In this document: in pieces, positions 50,753-61,038 of the stretch
How positions within the stretch are numbered: the stretch's first letter is position 1
Layout of the letters: every line of letters begins with the position of its first letter
Assembly (NCBI GenBank): GCA_003279685.1
Contig: QCHA01000002.1
Location: forward strand, 80,303-144,302
Direction: 5' to 3'
Source of the DNA: Pelagibacteraceae bacterium AG-390-L03
GTDB lineage: Bacteria; Pseudomonadota; Alphaproteobacteria; Pelagibacterales; Pelagibacteraceae
DNA: 64,000 nucleotides
Program-made: the position numbers and the translations under genes
The notes under the pieces: model-generated
Databases searched by the model: none
Seen by the model: the letters and a program-made list of their open reading frames with translations, nothing else
Told to the model about the DNA's origin: nothing

Positions 50753-51530
50753 AATTTATGGTCTTTTTTTAAGACACTTTTACTTAATCACAAGATCGTT
50801 TCCAAGAATTTTAGATTTAATTTATTGGCCATCTATTCAAATCACGCTATGGGGTTTTATTTCAAATTTTTTTGCAGACCATAGCGACTACTATAATGGT
50901 GCTGTAGGGGTAATACTTTCTTGTGCAATACTGTACGATTTTTTATTTAGAACTAGTATTGGGTTTAATATGCTATTTTTAGAGGAAATTTGGAGTAGAA
51001 ATTTTACCAACTTATTTATTGCTCCAATGAAAATAAGTGAAATTATTGTATCGCTAGTCTTTACTGCTTTGATTAGAGCTTTAATTGGGTTGGTTCCAGC
51101 AATATTATTAACATCTCCTATATTTGGAATTTCTTTATTAGATTTAGGTTTGCCTCTAGCATTTCTTTTTTTAAGTTTATATATTTTTGGAATTACTTTG
51201 GGTTTATTTGTTTCTGCAGGATTGTTAAGATTTGGGCCTTCTTTTGAAAATATTGCCTGGTCAACTATGTTTTTACTTGCACCCTTTGGATGCATATATT
51301 ACCCAGTTGAAACTTTACCAGAAATTTTTCAGCTTATAGCTTATGCTCTTCCGTTAGTTTATATCTTTGAGGAAACAAGAAATATATTAGTTAATCAATC
51401 TGTAAATTATGAAAATATCATTCATGCCCTTTATTTTAATGGTGCATATCTAATTGCTGCAGTATCTGTATTTTACTATTCTTTTGATAAAGCTAGAGAG
51501 AAAGGAACTTTAATCAATATAGGTGAATAA
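50739..51530 (+). CDS. ABC-2 type transporter permease
   Basis: A 263-residue inner-membrane protein with about six helices. LEEIWSRNFTNLFIAPMKISEIIVSLVF near residue 84 is the ABC-2 membrane signature and resembles the NodJ/YadH type. It pairs with the ATPase upstream. It ends just before tRNA-Arg on the opposite strand, 2 bp from the encoded CCA end. Substrate unknown. Confidence 0.85.
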   Translation: MNLTRIYGLFLRHFYLITRSFPRILDLIYWPSIQITLWGFISNFFADHSDYYNGAVGVILSCAILYDFLFRTSIGFNMLFLEEIWSRNFTNLFIAPMKISEIIVSLVFTALIRALIGLVPAILLTSPIFGISLLDLGLPLAFLFLSLYIFGITLGLFVSAGLLRFGPSFENIAWSTMFLLAPFGCIYYPVETLPEIFQLIAYALPLVYIFEETRNILVNQSVNYENIIHALYFNGAYLIAAVSVFYYSFDKAREKGTLINIGE

Positions 51531-51532
51531 AT

Positions 51533-51609
51533 TGGTGCGCCTGCTAGGAGTCGAACCCAGAACCTCCTGATCCGAAGTCAGGCGCTCTATCCAGTTGAGC
51601 TACAAGCGC
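51533..51609 (-). tRNA. tRNA-Arg, anticodon TCG
   Basis: All arms fold: acceptor GCGCTTG/CAGGCGC, D arm GCTC/GAGC, anticodon stem CCTGA/TCAGG around CTTCGGA (anticodon TCG, reads CGA), a 5-nt variable region, and T arm CTGGG-TTCGACT-CCTAG. The discriminator is A and the CCA tail is encoded. 77 nt including CCA. Confidence 0.96.
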
Positions 51610-51632
51610 ATATAGTATTAATATTACATTTT

Positions 51633-52613
51633 ATGGAAAAAAACATTAATTTTATAGTTGAAGAAAATGAAAATAATCTGAGAGTTGATGTATTAATCAA
51701 CAAAAGAGAGGAATTGATAAGCAGAACTAGAATTAAAAATTTAATCCTTAAAGAAAAACTAAAACTAAATAATACAATTATTAAAAGTCCTTCAAAAAAA
51801 GTTTTAACTGGGGACAAGTTAAGTCTTAATATCCCAGAACCTCAAGAAACTTCACTAAAGCCCTATGATTTTAAACTAAATATAGTTCATGAAGATAATG
51901 ATCTCTTAGTAATTAATAAGCCAGCTGGAATTATTATGCACCCAGGTGCTGGAAATTATGACAAAACTATTGTCAATGCTTTAATGCATTACGATGAAGA
52001 CTCACTATCAACTATTGGAGATGAATTAAGACCAGGAATAGTACACAGAATTGATAAAAATACGTCAGGTTTAGTTGTTATTGCAAAAAATAATGAAACA
52101 CATGAAAACTTGTCAAAGCAATTTAGTGATCATACAATCACAAGAGTTTATCAACTATTAATATGGGGAAAGCTTAGACCTTCAAAAGGAAAAATTGATA
52201 CTCTTATAACACGCAGTTCCAAAAACAGACAACTAATGGAGGTTAGTATTTCAAAAGGAAAACGAGCAATAACAAATTATAATACTATAGAAGTTTATGA
52301 AAACGATAAAACACCGACATTAAGTTTGGTGGAGTGTAAATTGGAAACTGGAAGAACCCATCAAATTCGTGTTCATATGACTCATATGGGAAACAGTATA
52401 GTTGGGGACGATAAATATAAAAAAAAATACAAGAAGCTTAAAAATATTGATATGGGATTAGAAAGTTTAATTTCTAAACTTAATAGACAATTCTTACACG
52501 CAAAAACTTTAGGATTTATTCATCCAAAAACTAATGAGGAAATGATTTTTTCCTCAATTTTGCCACAAGAACTGGAAAATTTATTAAAAATGCTTAGAAA
52601 TACTAGCGAATAA
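51633..52613 (+). CDS. rluD: RluD-type 23S rRNA pseudouridine synthase
   Basis: A 326-residue RluA-family enzyme. The N-terminal S4 RNA-binding domain spans about residues 10-75. The catalytic block is RPGIVHRIDKNTSGLVVIAKN (Asp in the RxD motif) near residue 135, with INKPAGIIMHPGAGNYD ahead of it and LETGRTHQIRVHMTHMG near 240. It makes pseudouridines in helix 69 of 23S rRNA if it is a true RluD; RluC is the alternative. It starts 23 bp after tRNA-Arg (opposite strand) and lies 41 bp before rpoH, the order found in other alphaproteobacteria. Confidence 0.85.
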   Translation: MEKNINFIVEENENNLRVDVLINKREELISRTRIKNLILKEKLKLNNTIIKSPSKKVLTGDKLSLNIPEPQETSLKPYDFKLNIVHEDNDLLVINKPAGIIMHPGAGNYDKTIVNALMHYDEDSLSTIGDELRPGIVHRIDKNTSGLVVIAKNNETHENLSKQFSDHTITRVYQLLIWGKLRPSKGKIDTLITRSSKNRQLMEVSISKGKRAITNYNTIEVYENDKTPTLSLVECKLETGRTHQIRVHMTHMGNSIVGDDKYKKKYKKLKNIDMGLESLISKLNRQFLHAKTLGFIHPKTNEEMIFSSILPQELENLLKMLRNTSE

Positions 52614-52629
52614 ATCATTGAAAATTTAA

Positions 52630-52651
52630 TATAGTTAATTAAATAACTATA
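52630..52651 (+). promoter_or_regulatory. AU-only hairpin in front of the rpoH start codon
   Basis: TATAGTTA-ATTAAA-TAACTATA is a perfect 8-bp stem with a six-base loop, ending three bases before the ATG. It would cover the ribosome-binding region, and no purine-rich Shine-Dalgarno is visible. A heat-melting switch is one reading; an operator or a chance AT palindrome are others. Confidence 0.4.
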
Positions 52652-52654
52652 GCC

Positions 52655-53548
52655 ATGAATGCAACTTTTAATAGCAACCTGCCAGCTCTTTCGAATGAAG
52701 GAGGCCTGTCTGCATATTTAGAGCAAATCAAAAAATTTCCAATGTTAGCTGCAGAGGAAGAATACATGTTAGCAAAAAATTGGAAAACTAAAGGAAATAT
52801 CAAAGCAGCAGAAAAATTAGTAACAAGTCATTTAAGATTAGTAGCTAAAATTGCAATGGGCTACAAAGGATATGGACTTCCTGTTAATGAAATGATTTCA
52901 GAGGGTAATGTTGGTCTTATGCAAGCTGTTAAAAAATTTGAACCCGAAAAAGGTTTTAGATTAGCAACATACGCCATGTGGTGGATTAAGGCTTCTATCC
53001 AAGAATATATTTTAAGATCTTGGAGTTTAGTAAAAATAGGAACAACTACAGCTCAAAAGAAATTGTTTTTCAATCTTAAAAAAATAAAAAACCAAATTGC
53101 GCCTCAATCAGAAGGTGATTTAAGGGATGAGCATGTAAATGAAATTTCTAATAAATTAGATGTGAGTAAAGAAGAAGTGGTTTCAATGAATAGAAGACTA
53201 TCAGGTAAAGAATTTTCATTAAATGCTCAAGTTGGCGAAGATGGAGATGAGTGGCAAGACTGGTTAGTTGATAAAGAATTAGACCACGATTTAAAGTTTG
53301 CACACCAAGAAGAAATGGAGCAAAGAAAAGATCTATTAAAAAATTCAATTAAAGTCTTGAATGAAAGAGAAAAAGAAATTTTATATTCCAGAAGATTAAA
53401 TGAAAATCCAACAACTTTGGAGGATTTGAGTAAAAAACATAAAATTAGCAGAGAAAGAGTTAGGCAAATTGAAAATAAAGCATTCGAGAAGTTACAAAAA
53501 CAAATGCTACTTATGGCAAAATCTAAAAATCTACTACCAGTAAATTAA
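52655..53548 (+). CDS. rpoH: RNA polymerase sigma-32 factor
   Basis: A 297-residue RpoH. Region 1.2 is [26 protein letters not shown]; region 2 has [22 protein letters not shown] and [31 protein letters not shown]; the RpoH box is [13 protein letters not shown] near residue 131, which separates it from RpoD. Region 4.2 ends with [17 protein letters not shown]. It directs heat-shock transcription. FtsH (58-60 kb) and HflKC (32-34 kb) in this window are its usual degraders. It overlaps purA tail-to-tail by 4 bp. Confidence 0.94.
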   Translation: MNATFNSNLPALSNEGGLSAYLEQIKKFPMLAAEEEYMLAKNWKTKGNIKAAEKLVTSHLRLVAKIAMGYKGYGLPVNEMISEGNVGLMQAVKKFEPEKGFRLATYAMWWIKASIQEYILRSWSLVKIGTTTAQKKLFFNLKKIKNQIAPQSEGDLRDEHVNEISNKLDVSKEEVVSMNRRLSGKEFSLNAQVGEDGDEWQDWLVDKELDHDLKFAHQEEMEQRKDLLKNSIKVLNEREKEILYSRRLNENPTTLEDLSKKHKISRERVRQIENKAFEKLQKQMLLMAKSKNLLPVN

Positions 53549-54837
53549 ACATCAAAAGGATTCTCAACTAAGATAGTATCATCTCTTTCAGGGCTAGTTG
53601 ATATACTGGAAACTCTTGCAGCTATAAATTTTTCTACTGCATAAATATATTTTTTTGCATTTTCAGGTAAAGCATCCATATCTTTAATTCCATTAGTAGA
53701 TGTTTTCCATCCAGGAAAGGTTTTATAAACAGGTTTAATTTTTAACTGGTCTTCAACTGCTGCAGGTAAATAATCTATTTTTTTTCCATCAAGCTCATAT
53801 TCAACACACATTTTAATTTCATCTAATTCATCAAGAACATCTAGTTTAGTAAGTGCAATACCATCAATGCCTGAAATTTTTATTGTCTGTCTTACCAATA
53901 CACCATCAAACCAACCGCATCTTCTTTTTCTACTAGTAACAGTACCAAACTCTTTTCCACGTGTGCCTAATAATTCTCCCACATCATCAGTTAATTCAGT
54001 TGGAAAAGGACCTTCTCCAACTCTAGTTGTATAGGCTTTTGTAATTCCCAAAACATAATTAATTGAATTTGGACCACATCCCGTGCCTGTTGCAGCACTT
54101 GATGCAACTGTGTTAGAGGATGTTACATAAGGGTAAGTTCCATGGTCCACATCTAATAAAATTCCTTGAGCACCTTCGAATAAAATTTTCTTTTTTTGTT
54201 TTTTAAATTCATCAATCTTAAGCCAAACAGGCTGAGAAAATTTCAATATTTGAGGTGCAATTTTTAATAAATCTGATTTTAATTGTTCTTTTTCATAAAT
54301 TTTTTTTCCTAGACCTTTTCTAATTGCATTGTGATGAACTAAAACGGACTCTAACCTTTGGTCTAAATTTTTTTCAGATCTAAGATCCATTACTCTAATA
54401 GATCTTCTTCCAACTTTGTCTTCATACGCTGGGCCAATTCCTCTTCTAGTTGTTCCGATTTTACCTTTCCCTGCTGCATCCTCTCTTATTTCATCCATTT
54501 CTCTATGAAATGGTAAGATTAAATTTGCAGCTTCAGAAAGAATAAAATTATTGATGTTTACATCAACTCCTTTTGATTTTATTTCCTCAATTTCTTCTAG
54601 TAATGCCCACGGATCTACAACAACTCCATTTCCAATAATTGAAATTTTATTTTTTCGCACAATTCCAGATGGTAATAATCTTAACTTATAAGTTACACCA
54701 TCAATTACTAGTGTATGACCTGCGTTATGCCCTCCTTGAAATCTAATTACTACATCTGCTTGTTCAGAAAGCCAATCAACAATTTTACCTTTTCCTTCAT
54801 CACCCCACTGAGATCCTACTACAACTATATTTTTCAT
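53545..54837 (-). CDS. purA: Adenylosuccinate synthetase
   Basis: A 430-residue Pur[24 protein letters not shown] near residue 8 (GTP P-loop), [35 protein letters not shown] near 127 and FPTELTD near 300. It joins IMP and aspartate using GTP on the way to AMP. The start overlaps thiD by one base. It is the last gene of a six-gene minus-strand run. Confidence 0.97.
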   Translation of the reverse strand: MKNIVVVGSQWGDEGKGKIVDWLSEQADVVIRFQGGHNAGHTLVIDGVTYKLRLLPSGIVRKNKISIIGNGVVVDPWALLEEIEEIKSKGVDVNINNFILSEAANLILPFHREMDEIREDAAGKGKIGTTRRGIGPAYEDKVGRRSIRVMDLRSEKNLDQRLESVLVHHNAIRKGLGKKIYEKEQLKSDLLKIAPQILKFSQPVWLKIDEFKKQKKKILFEGAQGILLDVDHGTYPYVTSSNTVASSAATGTGCGPNSINYVLGITKAYTTRVGEGPFPTELTDDVGELLGTRGKEFGTVTSRKRRCGWFDGVLVRQTIKISGIDGIALTKLDVLDELDEIKMCVEYELDGKKIDYLPAAVEDQLKIKPVYKTFPGWKTSTNGIKDMDALPENAKKYIYAVEKFIAARVSSISTSPERDDTILVENPFDV

Positions 54838-55679
54838 TATCTAAACTTTCTTTCTATATTAATTGTATGAAGATGATTGATTGGACCATGACCTTTACCA
54901 TATTTAGGATTAAATTTAATGCCAGAATTTACATATTTAATACCAAGCTCACAAGATTTCTTTATAGGTTTTCCACATGACAAAAATGTAGTGATTGCAG
55001 TAGATAAGGTACAGCCTGTTCCATGGGTATTTTTTGTATTATATCTTTGACTATTAAAAATTTTAATTTCAGATTTTGAAACAAATATATCTTGAACAGT
55101 TTTTGAGTTTAAATGTCCTCCTTTGATTAATACATTATTTGCACCAATTTCTATTAATTTGTAAGCTGAAAAGATCATATCCTCTTTACTTATTATTTTC
55201 ATATTAGTTAATATTTCAGCTTCAGGGATATTAGGAGTAATTAATGTAACTCTTTTTACCAGTTTATTTTTTAATAATTTGATAGCTTTTTCATCTATTA
55301 ATTTTGCCCCCCCTTTTGCTACCATTACAGGATCAAGAACTATTTTATTTAAACTAATAATTTTAAGAGAATTAATAACTGACTCTATAACCTTAGTAGA
55401 ATGTAACATGCCAATCTTTATTGCATCAGGCTTAATATCTTTAGCCGTAAATAAAATTTGATTTGAAATTTCTTTTGTTGGTATTGATACGATTGATTTT
55501 ACTCCTGTTGTATTTTGAGCTGTAATAGCAGTGATAGCGGTCATTGCATAAGATCCAAGCGCAGTAACAGTTTTTATGTCTGCCTGTATTCCAGCACCAC
55601 CTGATGAATCAGAGCCTGCAATGATTAATACTTTAGAATTAGGCTTCACTTTATTTTGGTTAAAATAATATTTAAACAC
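54837..55679 (-). CDS. thiD: Hydroxymethylpyrimidine/phosphomethylpyrimidine kinase
   Basis: A 280-residue ribokinase-fold enzyme. The N-terminal [21 protein letters not shown], then [15 protein letters not shown] and the anion hole block [14 protein letters not shown] near the C-terminus (catalytic Cys/His region GTGC). It phosphorylates HMP and HMP-P in thiamine synthesis. The track ATG overlaps glmM by 34 bp; a GTG at 55649 would overlap by exactly 4 bp (GTGA) and start [12 protein letters not shown], which may be the true start. Confidence 0.92.
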   Translation of the reverse strand: MFKYYFNQNKVKPNSKVLIIAGSDSSGGAGIQADIKTVTALGSYAMTAITAITAQNTTGVKSIVSIPTKEISNQILFTAKDIKPDAIKIGMLHSTKVIESVINSLKIISLNKIVLDPVMVAKGGAKLIDEKAIKLLKNKLVKRVTLITPNIPEAEILTNMKIISKEDMIFSAYKLIEIGANNVLIKGGHLNSKTVQDIFVSKSEIKIFNSQRYNTKNTHGTGCTLSTAITTFLSCGKPIKKSCELGIKYVNSGIKFNPKYGKGHGPINHLHTINIERKFR

Positions 55680-56977
55680 TTTACTAAAAGTTTTTTGTTT
55701 TCACTTTCACCCATAACTCTTATTTTTGACTCTGTACCTGATGCTCTCACTAATATTCTCCCATGACCATTCATTAATTTTTCAGCTTCTTTAATAGATT
55801 TTTTTACATCTAAATTTTTAATTATTGATTTATCTTTAACTAAGATATTTTCTAGAATTTGAGGAGTTTTTTTAAACTTATTAAAGAAAGAACTGGCTTT
55901 TTTTCCTTTTCTTATCGCAAATAACACTTCTAGTGCAACTAACAACCCATCTCCAGTTGTTGCAAATTTACCCAAAATAATATGACCAGATTGTTCACCA
56001 CCTAGGTTAAAATTATTTTTTTGCATTTGTTCTTTTACATATCTATCTCCAACATTTGCTCTAATAAATTTAATTTTATTTGCTTCGAAAAATCTTTCTA
56101 ATCCATAGTTAGACATCAATGTTCCAATAACTCCACCTCTTAACATCTTTTTGTTTTTCCATCTTGTAGCTATTGCTGCAATTATTTGATCTCCATCAAT
56201 TATATTTCCTGCTTCATCGCTCATAATAATTCTATCAGCATCACCGTCTAGAGAAATACCAAGATGAGCTTTGTATTTTTTTACTGCAAGTTTAATCTTG
56301 TTAGGATGTGTTGAGCCACAGTTTTGATTAATATTTACTCCATTTGGATTTACACCAATTGCAATCACTTTTGCTCCTAAAGACTTCAGCAACTCTGGTC
56401 CAGCTTTATAACCAGCACCATGCGCACAATCGATTACTATTCTTAATCCTTTTAAATTAAATTCTTTCGGAAAATTTTTTTTTATTATTTTTATATATTC
56501 TTTTGTCCCACTCTCTAATCTTTTTACTCTACCTAACTTTTCAGGACTAGAAAGATTTTTTGAAATTTTCTTATCTATTAATTTTTCAATTTTTTTTTCA
56601 ATTTTGTCAGATAATTTCATTCCATCTGGACCAAATAATTTTAAACCGTTATCATTATAAGGATTATGAGAAGCAGTTATCATAATACCCATATTTGCTT
56701 TCATTATTTTAGTCAACATAGCCAAACCATTTGTTGGCATAGGCCCAAATGTATAAACATGCATTCCAGCTGAGGCTAATCCTGATACAAGTGCAGGTTC
56801 GAGTGCATAACCAGATAATCTTGTATCTTTAGCTATAATTGCTGTTTGTTTTCTTTTTTTTTGAGACTTAAAATATGTTCCTGATGCTAATCCAAACTTA
56901 AAAAACATATCTCCGTTAATATGCTTACTGTTAATAGCGCCTCTTATTCCATCGGTTCCAAAATATTTTTTTGTCAT
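55646..56977 (-). CDS. glmM: Phosphoglucosamine mutase
   Basis: A 443-residue phosphohexomutase. KYFGTDGIRGAINS opens it, the phosphoserine loop is GIMITASHNPYNDNGLKLFGPDG near residue 97, the metal loop is SLDGDADRIIMSD near 240, and the C-terminus has GRILVRASGTESKIRVMGE. The ITASHNP serine and GTESKIRVM are the GlmM forms. It makes glucosamine 1-phosphate for UDP-GlcNAc. Its start overlaps folP by one base. Confidence 0.96.
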   Translation of the reverse strand: MTKKYFGTDGIRGAINSKHINGDMFFKFGLASGTYFKSQKKRKQTAIIAKDTRLSGYALEPALVSGLASAGMHVYTFGPMPTNGLAMLTKIMKANMGIMITASHNPYNDNGLKLFGPDGMKLSDKIEKKIEKLIDKKISKNLSSPEKLGRVKRLESGTKEYIKIIKKNFPKEFNLKGLRIVIDCAHGAGYKAGPELLKSLGAKVIAIGVNPNGVNINQNCGSTHPNKIKLAVKKYKAHLGISLDGDADRIIMSDEAGNIIDGDQIIAAIATRWKNKKMLRGGVIGTLMSNYGLERFFEANKIKFIRANVGDRYVKEQMQKNNFNLGGEQSGHIILGKFATTGDGLLVALEVLFAIRKGKKASSFFNKFKKTPQILENILVKDKSIIKNLDVKKSIKEAEKLMNGHGRILVRASGTESKIRVMGESENKKLLVKCLNIILTKIK

Positions 56978-58029
56978 TAATGTTTTATTGTCTCTTTAAA
57001 GACTTTTATGCCTTGAAGCAATTCATTTACATCATGAATTCGTAAAATTTGAACACCTTGCATCATCAGATAAATTGAAGATGCTACTGTTCCTCCAATT
57101 CTATTCTTACTGTCATTATTTCCTGCTATTTCTTTTATAAATCTTTTTTTTGAATTACCTACAAGTATAGGAAAACCTAATGAATGAAAAATAGAAATAT
57201 TGCTAATAAGATTAATATTATGTTTCAAATTTTTTCCAAAACCTATACCAGGATCAATAATAATATTGTTGTGTTTAATACCAATTCTTTTTAAAAACTT
57301 TATTTTCTGGTCAAAAAAATCATATATGTCTAATAATTCATTTTTATACTTTGGTTTATTTTGCATATTCTCAGGTGTTCCTTGTGAATGCTGGATAACA
57401 AAAGGAATTTTATATTTTTTAAGAACATCAGTAGTTTCAGAATCGTAATCTAGTCCAGAGACATCGTTAATAATTTTTACACCATACTTAATTCCACTCT
57501 TCATAATTTCAGATTTTCTAGTGTCTAATGAAATTGGAATTTTTTTACTCAGCAATTTAATTACTTTTTCTATTCTTTTCCATTCTGTTTTATTGTCTAT
57601 TGCTTTTGATCCTGGGCGAGTAGATTCACCACCTATATCAATAATATTTGCTCCTGAGTCAAACATTTCTAAAGCATGTTTTAAACCCTTTTTACTTGTA
57701 TTAAATTTTCCTCCATCAGAAAAACTATCTGGTGTGAGGTTCAATACTCCCATTATATTTGGTATTTGTAAAAAATTTAAATTTGAAAAATTTTTTTTCT
57801 TTAATCTTATTTTTTTTAAATCTAAAACGATTAATTTTTTTAATGATTTAGCTAAACTATTAATTTTATTTATAGATATTTTTTTTTTTGAAGTTCTTGA
57901 TATTATTTCTATATGATCAAATGAAATATTTATATTTCCATTAAGAGGGATAGATTTATTAGTATTGACTAGTAATCTTGATTCTTTACCGTAATAGAAA
58001 TTACACACTCTAGTGTAATATCTTCTCAT
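56977..58029 (-). CDS. folP: Dihydropteroate synthase
   Basis: A 350-residue FolP. IPNIMGVLNLTPDSFSDGGKF near residue 90 and ANIIDIGGESTRPGSKAI are the pterin-binding signatures, and the p-aminobenzoate region is LIPIDPGIGFGKN-like (IIDPGIGFGKNLKHN). About 85 residues precede the TIM barrel, longer than E. coli FolP but common in alphaproteobacteria. It makes dihydropteroate in folate synthesis. It lies 9 bp behind ftsH, ahead of glmM. Confidence 0.94.
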   Translation of the reverse strand: MRRYYTRVCNFYYGKESRLLVNTNKSIPLNGNINISFDHIEIISRTSKKKISINKINSLAKSLKKLIVLDLKKIRLKKKNFSNLNFLQIPNIMGVLNLTPDSFSDGGKFNTSKKGLKHALEMFDSGANIIDIGGESTRPGSKAIDNKTEWKRIEKVIKLLSKKIPISLDTRKSEIMKSGIKYGVKIINDVSGLDYDSETTDVLKKYKIPFVIQHSQGTPENMQNKPKYKNELLDIYDFFDQKIKFLKRIGIKHNNIIIDPGIGFGKNLKHNINLISNISIFHSLGFPILVGNSKKRFIKEIAGNNDSKNRIGGTVASSIYLMMQGVQILRIHDVNELLQGIKVFKETIKH

Positions 58030-58038
58030 TACTTTTTG

Positions 58039-59946
58039 TTAATGAACTATTTTTGGTTTTAAACCCATTGCGCCTAAAGCTGAGCTTTGATCATCATTTT
58101 CTTCGGGTTTTTCAACTATTTTATCTTTTGGATATAAATTTTTATTAATTATATTTTCAATTTCTTCACCAGTTAAAGTCTCATATGTAATTAGTGCTTT
58201 AGCAATTTTATGTAGGTCATCAATTTTTTCAGTTAATATTTTGGTAGCCTGATTGTAGCCTTCATCAACAAGTTTTCTAATTTCTTTATCTATCTTTTGG
58301 GCCACTTCTTCTGAAACAGATTGTGTTTGTGTAACTGATCTTCCTAAAAATACTTCCTCCTGGTTTTCACCATATTCTATTGGTCCCATTTCTTCACTCA
58401 TACCATATTTTGTAACCATAGCTCTGGCAAGTTGTGTAGCTTGATTTATATCTGATCCACTACCACCTCCAGCACCTGTAGAAATATTATCTTTTCCAAA
58501 AATCAACTCTTCTGCAACTCTGCCACCAAAACACACAGCCATTCTAGCTTTTAAGTATTTTATTGAGTATCCATGTTTGTCTCTTTCAGGTAAATTCATA
58601 ACCATACCAAGGGCTCTACCTCTTGGAATTATTGTTGCTTTATGTATTGGATCATAGCTCGGCATATTAAATGAAACTAAAGCATGTCCACCTTCATGAT
58701 ATGCTGTTAATTTTTTTTCATCCTCTGTCATCACCATTGAACGTCTCTCGGATCCCATCATTACTTTATCTTTAGCTTCTTCAAACTCAATTAAGGTTAC
58801 AATTCTTTTATTTTTCCTTGCAGCCAATAAAGCTGACTCATTAACCAGATTAGCTAAATCAGCTCCAGAAAAACCAGGGGTTCCTCTAGCTATAGTCCTT
58901 AAATTTACATCTGGTGCCATTTTAATTTTTTTAACATGAACTTTTAAGATTTTTTCTCTTCCAATAATATCTGGATTTGAAACAACTACCTGCCTATCAA
59001 ATCTACCAGGTCTTAATAAAGCTGGATCAAGTACGTCAGGCCTATTAGTTGCAGCAATTATAATAACACCTTCGTTAGTTTCAAACCCATCCATTTCTAC
59101 TAACAATTGGTTTAAGGTTTGTTCTCTTTCATCATTTCCACCTCCCAAACCAGCACCTCTACTTCTGCCGACTGCATCTATTTCATCTATAAAAATAATA
59201 CATGGTGAATTTTTTTTACCTTGTTCAAACATATCTCTTACTCTTGAAGCTCCTACTCCAACGAACATTTCTACAAAATCTGAACCTGAAATTGTAAAAA
59301 AAGGAACGCCTGCTTCCCCTGCAATTGCTCTTGCTAGTAAAGTTTTTCCTGTTCCTGGAGGTCCAACTAACAATGCACCTCTTGGTATTTTTCCTCCAAG
59401 TCTACTAAATTTTTTTGGATCCTTTAAGAATTCTACAATTTCTTCTACCTCCTCTTTAGCTTCCTCAACTCCAGCAACATCATTGAATGTAACCTTTCCC
59501 TTTATCTCGTTCATCATTTTTGCTTTAGATTTTCCAAATCCCATCGCACCACCTTTGCCACCTTGCATTTGTCTCATAAAGAAAATCCAAACTGCAATTA
59601 ATAGTAACATCGGGAACCAAGATAAAAGAACCCCAAACAATGAAGGCATTTTTTCATCTAAAGGTGCAGCTGAAATGCTAACTCCTTTATCTGATAATTT
59701 TTCAATTAAGTTAGGATCATTAGGAGAGTAAGTAGAAAAAGAATTTCCATTAGAAAAAACTCCCTTGATATTGTTTCCTTGTATCTCAACTTTTAAAACT
59801 TCACCATTTTCAACTGAGGTTAAAAATTCTGAAAATATAATTTGATTTCCACCTCTCACATTTGATTGTGGATTCTTAAACATGTTATATAGACCAATAG
59901 TCAAGAAGACTATGATTCCCCACATAGCAAGATTTTTTAAATTCAT
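58039..59946 (-). CDS. ftsH: ATP-dependent zinc metalloprotease FtsH
   Basis: A 635-residue FtsH. Two transmembrane helices (residues 6-22 and about 105-123) flank a periplasmic domain. AAA parts: [17 protein letters not shown] (Walker A) near residue 195, [16 protein letters not shown] (Walker B), and RPGRFDRQV (arginine fingers). The protease motif is [12 protein letters not shown] near residue 415, and a distal Asp lies in [10 protein letters not shown]. It degrades membrane proteins and sigma-32. The ftsH-folP-glmM order is widely conserved. Confidence 0.97.
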   Translation of the reverse strand: MNLKNLAMWGIIVFLTIGLYNMFKNPQSNVRGGNQIIFSEFLTSVENGEVLKVEIQGNNIKGVFSNGNSFSTYSPNDPNLIEKLSDKGVSISAAPLDEKMPSLFGVLLSWFPMLLLIAVWIFFMRQMQGGKGGAMGFGKSKAKMMNEIKGKVTFNDVAGVEEAKEEVEEIVEFLKDPKKFSRLGGKIPRGALLVGPPGTGKTLLARAIAGEAGVPFFTISGSDFVEMFVGVGASRVRDMFEQGKKNSPCIIFIDEIDAVGRSRGAGLGGGNDEREQTLNQLLVEMDGFETNEGVIIIAATNRPDVLDPALLRPGRFDRQVVVSNPDIIGREKILKVHVKKIKMAPDVNLRTIARGTPGFSGADLANLVNESALLAARKNKRIVTLIEFEEAKDKVMMGSERRSMVMTEDEKKLTAYHEGGHALVSFNMPSYDPIHKATIIPRGRALGMVMNLPERDKHGYSIKYLKARMAVCFGGRVAEELIFGKDNISTGAGGGSGSDINQATQLARAMVTKYGMSEEMGPIEYGENQEEVFLGRSVTQTQSVSEEVAQKIDKEIRKLVDEGYNQATKILTEKIDDLHKIAKALITYETLTGEEIENIINKNLYPKDKIVEKPEENDDQSSALGAMGLKPKIVH

Positions 59947-60012
59947 AGTAGTAAGATAAGAATTATTGCAAGATTAACAAGTGACAAAATATCATTAAAT
60001 ATTTATGTTTTA

Positions 60013-61038
60013 TTACTCTTTTGATAATATAATGGTTTTGTTAACCTTTTTAATTAAACATCCACCTAAAGTAACTTTAAATGATGATTTAGAATCAACT
60101 AAATCAATAATCTTATTAATCTTTTTTCCTCTAACAATATAATATTTTTTTCCTACAATCTTTATTAGTTCGCCTAGAGATCTAAATATAACTTCTTCTG
60201 ATTGAGAAAAAAAATTTTCTTTTAGAATAGCATTTTGTTTTTTTTTTAAAATAGTTACATTTTCTTCTAAGTTTTTTTTTGTATAAAATTTAATACTCTC
60301 ATTAGCAAATTTTAAATTTTTTATTGTTAAAAAAAATTTATTTCTATCCAATCCTTCTAAACTTAATTCTTTTAATAAATTTCTAACTTTAACTCTCTTA
60401 AACTTATCATCTTGATTAGAAGGGTCTTGAACATATGATCCAAAAACATGATTACTAATATAAACTAAATCATCTTTATCAATATTTATCAAAGGTCTAA
60501 TTAGATTAATATTATTTTTTTGTGTTTCTCTATCTAAAGAGATTAATCCTTGTAGACCACTCCCTCTTAAAATTCTTATAAAAAAATTTTCAAATAAATC
60601 ATCTAAATGATGCCCGACTAAAATATTTTCTATTCTAATTTTTTTTGCTATATCACACAATAATTCATATCTTTTTTCTCTAGCAATAGACTGGATATTT
60701 TTTTTTGGCTTAAGTCCTCTCCAAGTTAAAATATTTAATTTTATCAAAAAATTTTTTAATTTTTTTTGAACATATTTAACTTCTAATGATGAGTTTTTTC
60801 TCAATTTGTGGTCAACAATAAAATATTTTACATCTAAAGATTTTTTAATTGAATATATTTTTGATAAAAATGATAAAGCAAGACTATCTGGGCCTCCTGA
60901 AACAGCTACAATAAAATTTTTGTTAATTGATAATTTACCTTCAAATTTTTTATAAATTTTAAGGGTTCGTCTATCTTTTAGTTTATTTAATAAAAACCTA
61001 TGAGTCTTCTTTGATACATTCGAATTTTTTGGACTCAT
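60013..61038 (-). CDS. tilS: tRNA(Ile)-lysidine synthase
   Basis: A 341-residue PP-loop ATPase. The motif is FIVAVSGGPDSLALSFLS near residue 43, followed by VDHKLRKNSSLE, HHLDDLFENFFIRILRGSGLQGL and RPLINIDKDDL. The chain ends early compared with E. coli TilS (about 430), lacking most of the C-terminal domain. It modifies C34 of tRNA-Ile(CAU) to lysidine, an essential step. It overlaps cpoB by 41 bp, a long overlap with no obvious later start. Confidence 0.93.
   Translation of the reverse strand: MSPKNSNVSKKTHRFLLNKLKDRRTLKIYKKFEGKLSINKNFIVAVSGGPDSLALSFLSKIYSIKKSLDVKYFIVDHKLRKNSSLEVKYVQKKLKNFLIKLNILTWRGLKPKKNIQSIAREKRYELLCDIAKKIRIENILVGHHLDDLFENFFIRILRGSGLQGLISLDRETQKNNINLIRPLINIDKDDLVYISNHVFGSYVQDPSNQDDKFKRVKVRNLLKELSLEGLDRNKFFLTIKNLKFANESIKFYTKKNLEENVTILKKKQNAILKENFFSQSEEVIFRSLGELIKIVGKKYYIVRGKKINKIIDLVDSKSSFKVTLGGCLIKKVNKTIILSKE

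Noticed and set aside
50891-51295. 134-codon ORF opposite the ABC-2 permease
   Set aside because: Antisense shadow of a membrane protein gene; proline/lysine-rich composition is typical of such shadows.
57521-57916. 131-codon ORF opposite folP
   Set aside because: Antisense shadow; folP is the conserved frame.
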